Below are positions 6,017 to 7,370 of a DNA stretch of 7,370 nt, piece after piece. Source of the stretch: an uncultured Clostridia bacterium (GTDB lineage: Bacteria; Bacillota_A; Clostridia; Christensenellales; UBA3700); the NCBI GenBank assembly GCA_946545105.1, contig CAMNMY010000036.1, positions 1 through 7,370 of the forward strand. Reading direction: 5' to 3'. A program made the translations under genes and the position numbers. Position 1 is the stretch's first letter, and each line of letters begins with the position of its first letter. The notes under the pieces are model-generated. The model had not been told where the DNA came from. It saw only the letters and a program-made list of their open reading frames with translations, and did not search any database.

Positions 6017-7370
6017 ATGAAGGGACAAAGAAGATTTAAAGTTCATAAAAGTTTATTGTTTAATTTAAGCTTTGCGTTTGCAATATTGATTCTTGCAATA
6101 TCTATGACAATATCTACAATTGGATATTATAGATTTACGGATGCAATTACATTGCAATACGAAGAAGCAGCATATAACGCTGGTGCCACAGTTAAAGCCT
6201 TAATTGAGGCGGATTTAAAACAAGGTGGCGATATAGATAAATATATAGAAGACAATCGTGGCATTAAACAGGAAAAAGGACAACCCGTTGAAGAGTGTGG
6301 TTTTACACCAGAATATGCCACATTGTTATCTAGATTGGAATTATTATGTGACACGCAAAACGTATCAATGATTTATGTAATAAAACTTACAGATGAATAT
6401 GCAGAAAAAGGAAAATACACAACATATATTTCTGTATTTGATGTATTGACAAAAGAAGATATTCTTCCTTCTTATTTTGCACCATGGGAAGTTGGTGCTG
6501 CCAATTTGTCATCACAACAAATAAACGATAAAGATAGACCTTTATATGAACAAATTTGGTCAGGAGATTTAGATAGAGCAAGTATTGTACAAATTCAAGA
6601 AAAAGATTCAGACATGTTTGATCATATTACTTCTTTGATGCCTATTAAAAACGCAGCTGGAAAGGTTACGGCTATTGTTTGTATTCAACAACCAATGTTT
6701 GTTTTAAGGCAAACGGCAAGTGATTATATGATGGTTGTCGGATTGGTAACTGTACTATTAATAGTTGTCTTTATTTTGATTGGTTGGTTCTATTTGAATT
6801 CTCAAATTGCAAAGCCATTGAGATTGGTATCTACTGAAGCTGAAAGATTTGCAAAAGATACAACAGCTCCAGATTATCCAATAAAGAAAACAATAAAGAG
6901 CAGAATTGGTGAGATTTCATCTTTAATTGGTTCTATTAGCGATATGGAAAAAGACACGCTTGAATATATTCAAAATATAGAAAAGATTACATCAGAGCAA
7001 CAAAGAATAGGAGCTGAACTTGACCTTGCTAGTAGAATCCAAGAAAATTCTGTACCAAGAGTATTCCCAGCATTCCCAAATAGACAAGATTTCGATTTAT
7101 ATGCAAATATGGTGCCTGCAAAAGAAGTAGGGGGAGACTTCTATTCATATTTCTTAATTGATGATGATCATTTGGCATTTACAATTGCCGATGTGTCAGG
7201 AAAAGGTGTACCAGCTGCATTGTTTATGATGGTTACGATGATTCTAATTAACGAGCGCGCAATGATAGGTGGAACACCAGATGAAATTTTATCTTTTGTT
7301 AATAATAAAATATGCTCTCATAATGAAGCTGAGATGTTCGTAACTACATGGCTTGGAATCTTAGAACTAT
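6017..7370 (+). CDS. Membrane-anchored SpoIIE/RsbU-type PP2C serine phosphatase with sensor and HAMP-like regions, 3'-truncated by window edge
   Basis: The frame is open from ATG 6017 to the window end, showing 451 residues; the remainder lies outside. After a basic start (KGQRRFKVHK) there is a membrane helix at about 13-37, an extracytoplasmic region of about 200 residues (38-237), a second membrane helix at about 238-260, and a HAMP-like and coiled-coil linker (about 261-331) starting at SQIAKPLRLV. The cytoplasmic PP2C domain of the SpoIIE/RsbU class begins near AELDLASRIQ (333-342). It has the metal-binding aspartates in VGGDFY (D374) and IADVSGKGVPAALFM (D392); the later conserved aspartates would fall beyond the window. 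Such proteins usually dephosphorylate an anti-sigma factor antagonist and so switch on a sigma factor or other partner-switching output, but no such partner is visible here. The sensor region ends in a strand pattern (MPIKNAAGKVTAIVCIQQP) like that of Cache/PDC domains, which is an inference. The gene follows the channel gene after seven bases and probably shares its promoter. Confidence 0.92.
   Translation, partial: MKGQRRFKVHKSLLFNLSFAFAILILAISMTISTIGYYRFTDAITLQYEEAAYNAGATVKALIEADLKQGGDIDKYIEDNRGIKQEKGQPVEECGFTPEYATLLSRLELLCDTQNVSMIYVIKLTDEYAEKGKYTTYISVFDVLTKEDILPSYFAPWEVGAANLSSQQINDKDRPLYEQIWSGDLDRASIVQIQEKDSDMFDHITSLMPIKNAAGKVTAIVCIQQPMFVLRQTASDYMMVVGLVTVLLIVVFILIGWFYLNSQIAKPLRLVSTEAERFAKDTTAPDYPIKKTIKSRIGEISSLIGSISDMEKDTLEYIQNIEKITSEQQRIGAELDLASRIQENSVPRVFPAFPNRQDFDLYANMVPAKEVGGDFYSYFLIDDDHLAFTIADVSGKGVPAALFMMVTMILINERAMIGGTPDEILSFVNNKICSHNEAEMFVTTWLGILEL

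Noticed and set aside
6127..6581. Two reverse-strand open frames over the start of the phosphatase gene
   Set aside because: The forward frame from 6017 is continuous to the window end and carries membrane helices and PP2C motifs, so the reverse frames are shadows.
6017..7370. Phosphatase gene as a broken or truncated pseudogene
   Set aside because: The frame stays open to the last base of the window with intact motifs. The truncation is only the window edge.

Overview
The window is AT-rich, uses AGA/GCA/CAA-type codons and G-rich Shine-Dalgarno sites, and carries the gene order mcsA-mcsB-clpC. That order is typical of low-GC Gram-positive bacteria (Bacillota). The sequences look more clostridial than bacillar, but this is an inference and no species can be named.

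Bases 1-3875 are the 3' part of a protein-quality-control operon. It holds the end of mcsA (adaptor and activator of the arginine kinase), a complete mcsB (protein-arginine kinase, 333 aa) and a complete clpC (AAA+ unfoldase, 859 aa). The genes are almost contiguous, each with a strong ribosome binding site overlapping or just before the previous stop codon. In the known system McsA/McsB tags damaged proteins and regulators with phosphoarginine, and ClpC recognises the tag and feeds the protein to ClpP. The usual first gene, ctsR, and the operon promoter would lie upstream of the window. The operon ends in a perfect intrinsic terminator at 3847-3875.

Bases 3876-3930 hold a well-formed promoter (TTGCTA, 17 nt, TATAAT) that starts a second, separate unit. 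Its first gene (3931-6009, 692 aa) encodes a two-helix membrane protein followed by two RCK-like Rossmann regions. It reads as a bacterial relative of the plant CASTOR/POLLUX (DMI1) ion channels and lacks the potassium selectivity-filter signature. Seven bases later a second gene begins (6017 to beyond the window end). It encodes a membrane-anchored SpoIIE/RsbU-type PP2C phosphatase with an extracytoplasmic sensor region and a HAMP-like linker. The tight spacing suggests that channel and phosphatase are co-transcribed and may form one envelope-stress or ion-sensing pathway.

The most interesting points are the channel-phosphatase pairing, the unusual pore of the channel, the apparent loss of one of the two phosphoarginine pockets in the ClpC N-domain, and a long low-complexity linker in ClpC. 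No RNA genes, mobile elements, CRISPR arrays or gene-free stretches longer than about 105 bases were seen.
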